The notes under the pieces: generated by a model
What the model saw: only the letters and a program-made list of their open reading frames with translations
What the model was told of the DNA's origin: nothing
Database searches by the model: none
Assembly (NCBI GenBank): GCA_002724615.1
Contig: PBPF01000100.1
Span: 12,004-19,769, forward strand
DNA length: 7,766 nucleotides
Direction: 5' to 3'
Source of the DNA: Verrucomicrobiales bacterium
GTDB lineage: Bacteria; Verrucomicrobiota; Verrucomicrobiia; Limisphaerales; UBA1100
Part shown: positions 6,902-7,766 of the stretch, one piece after another
Layout: each line of letters opens with the position of its first letter
Position numbering within the stretch: position 1 is the first letter of the stretch
Program-made: the position numbers and the translations under genes

Positions 6902-7423
6902 TCAGGCTTCCTTTAAATGGTTGTCGATGCACTCGTGCAGTTGTCGGCGGATGCGCAGCAACTGCTGCCTCACGGTGGCAGTCTTCATGTCAAACTCCTC
7001 TGCCAAGCGGGTGGCGTTGCGGCCCTCGCGATAGCGGGAGTGGACAAGGTCGCGACTGCGGTCGGGCAGACGATCCATGCACTCGCGCAGTGCCTCCACT
7101 TGCGCGGGTTCGTAGGGTGGCGCGTCCTGCTCATGAAGATCGAGCAGGTGCTGTGTGAGTCCTTCATGCAGGATGCGGCGGTGCCGATTTTCCTTGCGCA
7201 GCTCGTTCCGGACGAGGTTGCGCGCGATGCCGCGCAGCCATTTCCCGAAATCGCGGTTAACGTCAAAGGTGTCCAGCTTGCGATAAGCCTCGACGAAGGC
7301 ATCCTGCGCAAGGTCGTCCACCCAGTCCGCGGCAACCCCGAGAGAACGGACGAATACGCGCAGAGAGGCGTGGTGTTCCTTTACCAGATCCTCAAAGCGT
7401 TTGTGGCCAATTGCCCCGTCCAT
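6902..7423 (-). CDS. ECF (group 4) RNA polymerase sigma-70 factor coupled to the A2M gene
   Basis: The 173-residue product is a compact ECF sigma factor. Region 2 covers about residues 10-82, with DWVDDLAQDAFVEAYRKL (33-50) and DFGKWLRGIARNLVRNELRK (58-77). Region 4 covers about 111-166, with the -35-binding helix-turn-helix around NATRLAEEFDMKTATVRQQL (136-155). It resembles the Rhodopirellula/Verrucomicrobium type of small sigma factors, as far as I can judge by eye. A TTG lies one codon upstream (7424-7426); the ATG at 7421-7423 is preferred, and only a weak AGG lies 3 nt before it. The gene ends in TGA at 6902-6904, 2 nt before the A2M ATG, and its last codons carry that gene's ribosome-binding site. 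It probably controls genes that respond to whatever the A2M protein senses. No convincing promoter was found ahead of it, and the regulon is unknown. Confidence 0.94.
   Translation of the reverse strand: MDGAIGHKRFEDLVKEHHASLRVFVRSLGVAADWVDDLAQDAFVEAYRKLDTFDVNRDFGKWLRGIARNLVRNELRKENRHRRILHEGLTQHLLDLHEQDAPPYEPAQVEALRECMDRLPDRSRDLVHSRYREGRNATRLAEEFDMKTATVRQQLLRIRRQLHECIDNHLKEA
6907..6913 (-). promoter_or_regulatory. Ribosome-binding site of the A2M gene inside the sigma gene
   Basis: AAGGAAG on the minus strand (6907-6913) lies 7 nt before the ATG at 6899, within the last codons of the sigma gene (Lys-Glu-Ala-stop). It fixes the A2M start at 6899 and suggests translational coupling of sigma factor and partner. 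Confidence 0.7.
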
Positions 7424-7503
7424 CAACCTATCTTGTCGCGACCCAGCGAGGTGTGACAGTTTTTTTTGTCGCCGGTCTCCTTGCCGACGTTTTGGGTGGG
7501 AGG

Positions 7504-7605
7504 ATGAGCGGGCGATTGTGCGTTTATATTGTCATCGCACTTTTCATCCTCTTCCTCTTGGTAAATCTAACCCGCCGCCTCCTGATCAAGCCCATCCCAG
7601 CATAA
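7504..7605 (+). CDS. Possible 33-residue single-span membrane peptide (doubtful)
   Basis: An ATG at 7504 opens a 33-codon frame ending in TAA at 7603-7605. Its product has one clear hydrophobic span (CVYIVIALFILFLLVNL) followed by a basic tail (RRLLIKP), as seen in real small membrane proteins. A GGGAGG stands directly against the ATG, which is too close for a normal ribosome-binding site. A GTG at 7453 in the same frame would give 50 residues but has no better signal. It diverges from the sigma gene at 7423. The rest of the gap 7424-7692 shows an 8-T run (7460-7467) and the promoter listed next, nothing else I can name. The frame could be chance. Confidence 0.25.
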   Translation: MSGRLCVYIVIALFILFLLVNLTRRLLIKPIPA

Positions 7606-7657
7606 TCCATTTCCCTCGAGCGCAGGCTTCACTGCCTCCTCTCCCCTAAACCAGACC

Positions 7658-7686
7658 TTGCCGTAGACATTGGCCCCGCCTAAAAT
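7658..7686 (+). promoter_or_regulatory. Candidate sigma-70 promoter of the exported-protein gene, leaderless type
   Basis: TTGCCG (7658-7663, 4 of 6) and TAAAAT (7681-7686, 5 of 6) are separated by the optimal 17 bp. The -10 is followed by 6 nt and then the ATG at 7693, so the message would start at or beside the start codon. No Shine-Dalgarno is present before this ATG, in agreement with a leaderless message. Confidence 0.5.
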
Positions 7687-7692
7687 CCCATC

Positions 7693-7766
7693 ATGAACGT
7701 CGCGTGGCAAACAGCACCTCTGGTGCTTGCACTGTCTTGCGCCACTCTCCTCGCTGCTCCTGTCTC
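7693..7766 (+). CDS. N-terminus of a probable exported protein (cut by window edge)
   Basis: An ATG at 7693-7695 opens a frame that runs to the window end, giving 24 complete codons. The product begins MNVAWQTAPLVLALSCATLL and continues AAPV. A short polar start, a hydrophobic core and small residues at the end suggest a Sec signal peptide, with possible cleavage after Ala-Ala. A Cys at residue 16 follows Ala-Leu-Ser, which is a poor lipobox, so a lipoprotein is less likely. The mature protein lies outside the window and no function can be given. A good promoter ending 6 nt upstream supports this start. The gene points away from the sigma/A2M pair. Confidence 0.55.
   Translation, partial: MNVAWQTAPLVLALSCATLLAAPV

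Noticed and set aside
6900..6932. A GTG start at 6932 for the A2M protein.
   Set aside because: It would overlap the sigma gene by 31 nt and add 11 unhelpful residues, while the ATG at 6899 has a well-placed AAGGAAG.
7424..7460. A third leaderless-type promoter for the right sigma gene (CAAGAT 6 nt before its ATG).
   Set aside because: The -10 matches only 3 of 6 and lacks the first T; not convincing.
7433..7472. TTGTCGC repeated at 7433-7439 and 7466-7472 ahead of the right sigma gene, as operator half-sites.
   Set aside because: A 7-bp direct repeat in about 100 bp is expected fairly often by chance and nothing else supports it.

Overview
This window looks like bacterial chromosomal DNA of moderately high GC, most likely from the Planctomycetota-Verrucomicrobiota group, with Verrucomicrobiota favoured. 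That is an inference from gene style: ECF sigma genes each followed by a membrane protein with a short cytosolic head, and a giant membrane-bound alpha-2-macroglobulin (A2M). No RNA gene, insertion sequence or CRISPR array was seen.

Layout. Four genes lie on the minus strand as two tandem pairs. In transcription order the right-hand pair is an ECF sigma factor (7423 down to 6902) followed after 2 nt by an 1838-residue A2M-like protein (6899 down to 1383). After 161 nt comes the left-hand pair: a second ECF sigma factor (1221 down to 595) followed after 6 nt by a single-pass membrane protein (588 down, cut by the window edge). In both pairs the ribosome-binding site of the membrane protein lies within or across the end of the sigma gene, so the two should be translated together. 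On the plus strand at the right edge is the first 24 codons of a probable exported protein (7693 onward), and between it and the sigma gene a doubtful 33-codon membrane peptide.

How the genes may work together. An ECF sigma gene coupled to a membrane protein with a cytosolic head is the usual form of a sigma/anti-sigma switch. In the right-hand pair the outer half of the putative anti-sigma protein is a complete A2M: macroglobulin domains, a bait-like linker, and a thioester domain with an intact Cys-x-Glu-Gln motif. A2Ms trap proteases when they are cleaved, so the pair could be a device in which protease attack outside the membrane frees a sigma factor inside. The A2M also carries six extra membrane spans inserted near the bait region. 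These are the most unusual items in the window. The regulatory link is inference.

Two promoter-like sequences, ahead of the left-hand sigma gene and the exported-protein gene, place the -10 element exactly 6 nt before the ATG, suggesting leaderless mRNAs. The gap between the two pairs also contains a perfect 12-bp inverted repeat.
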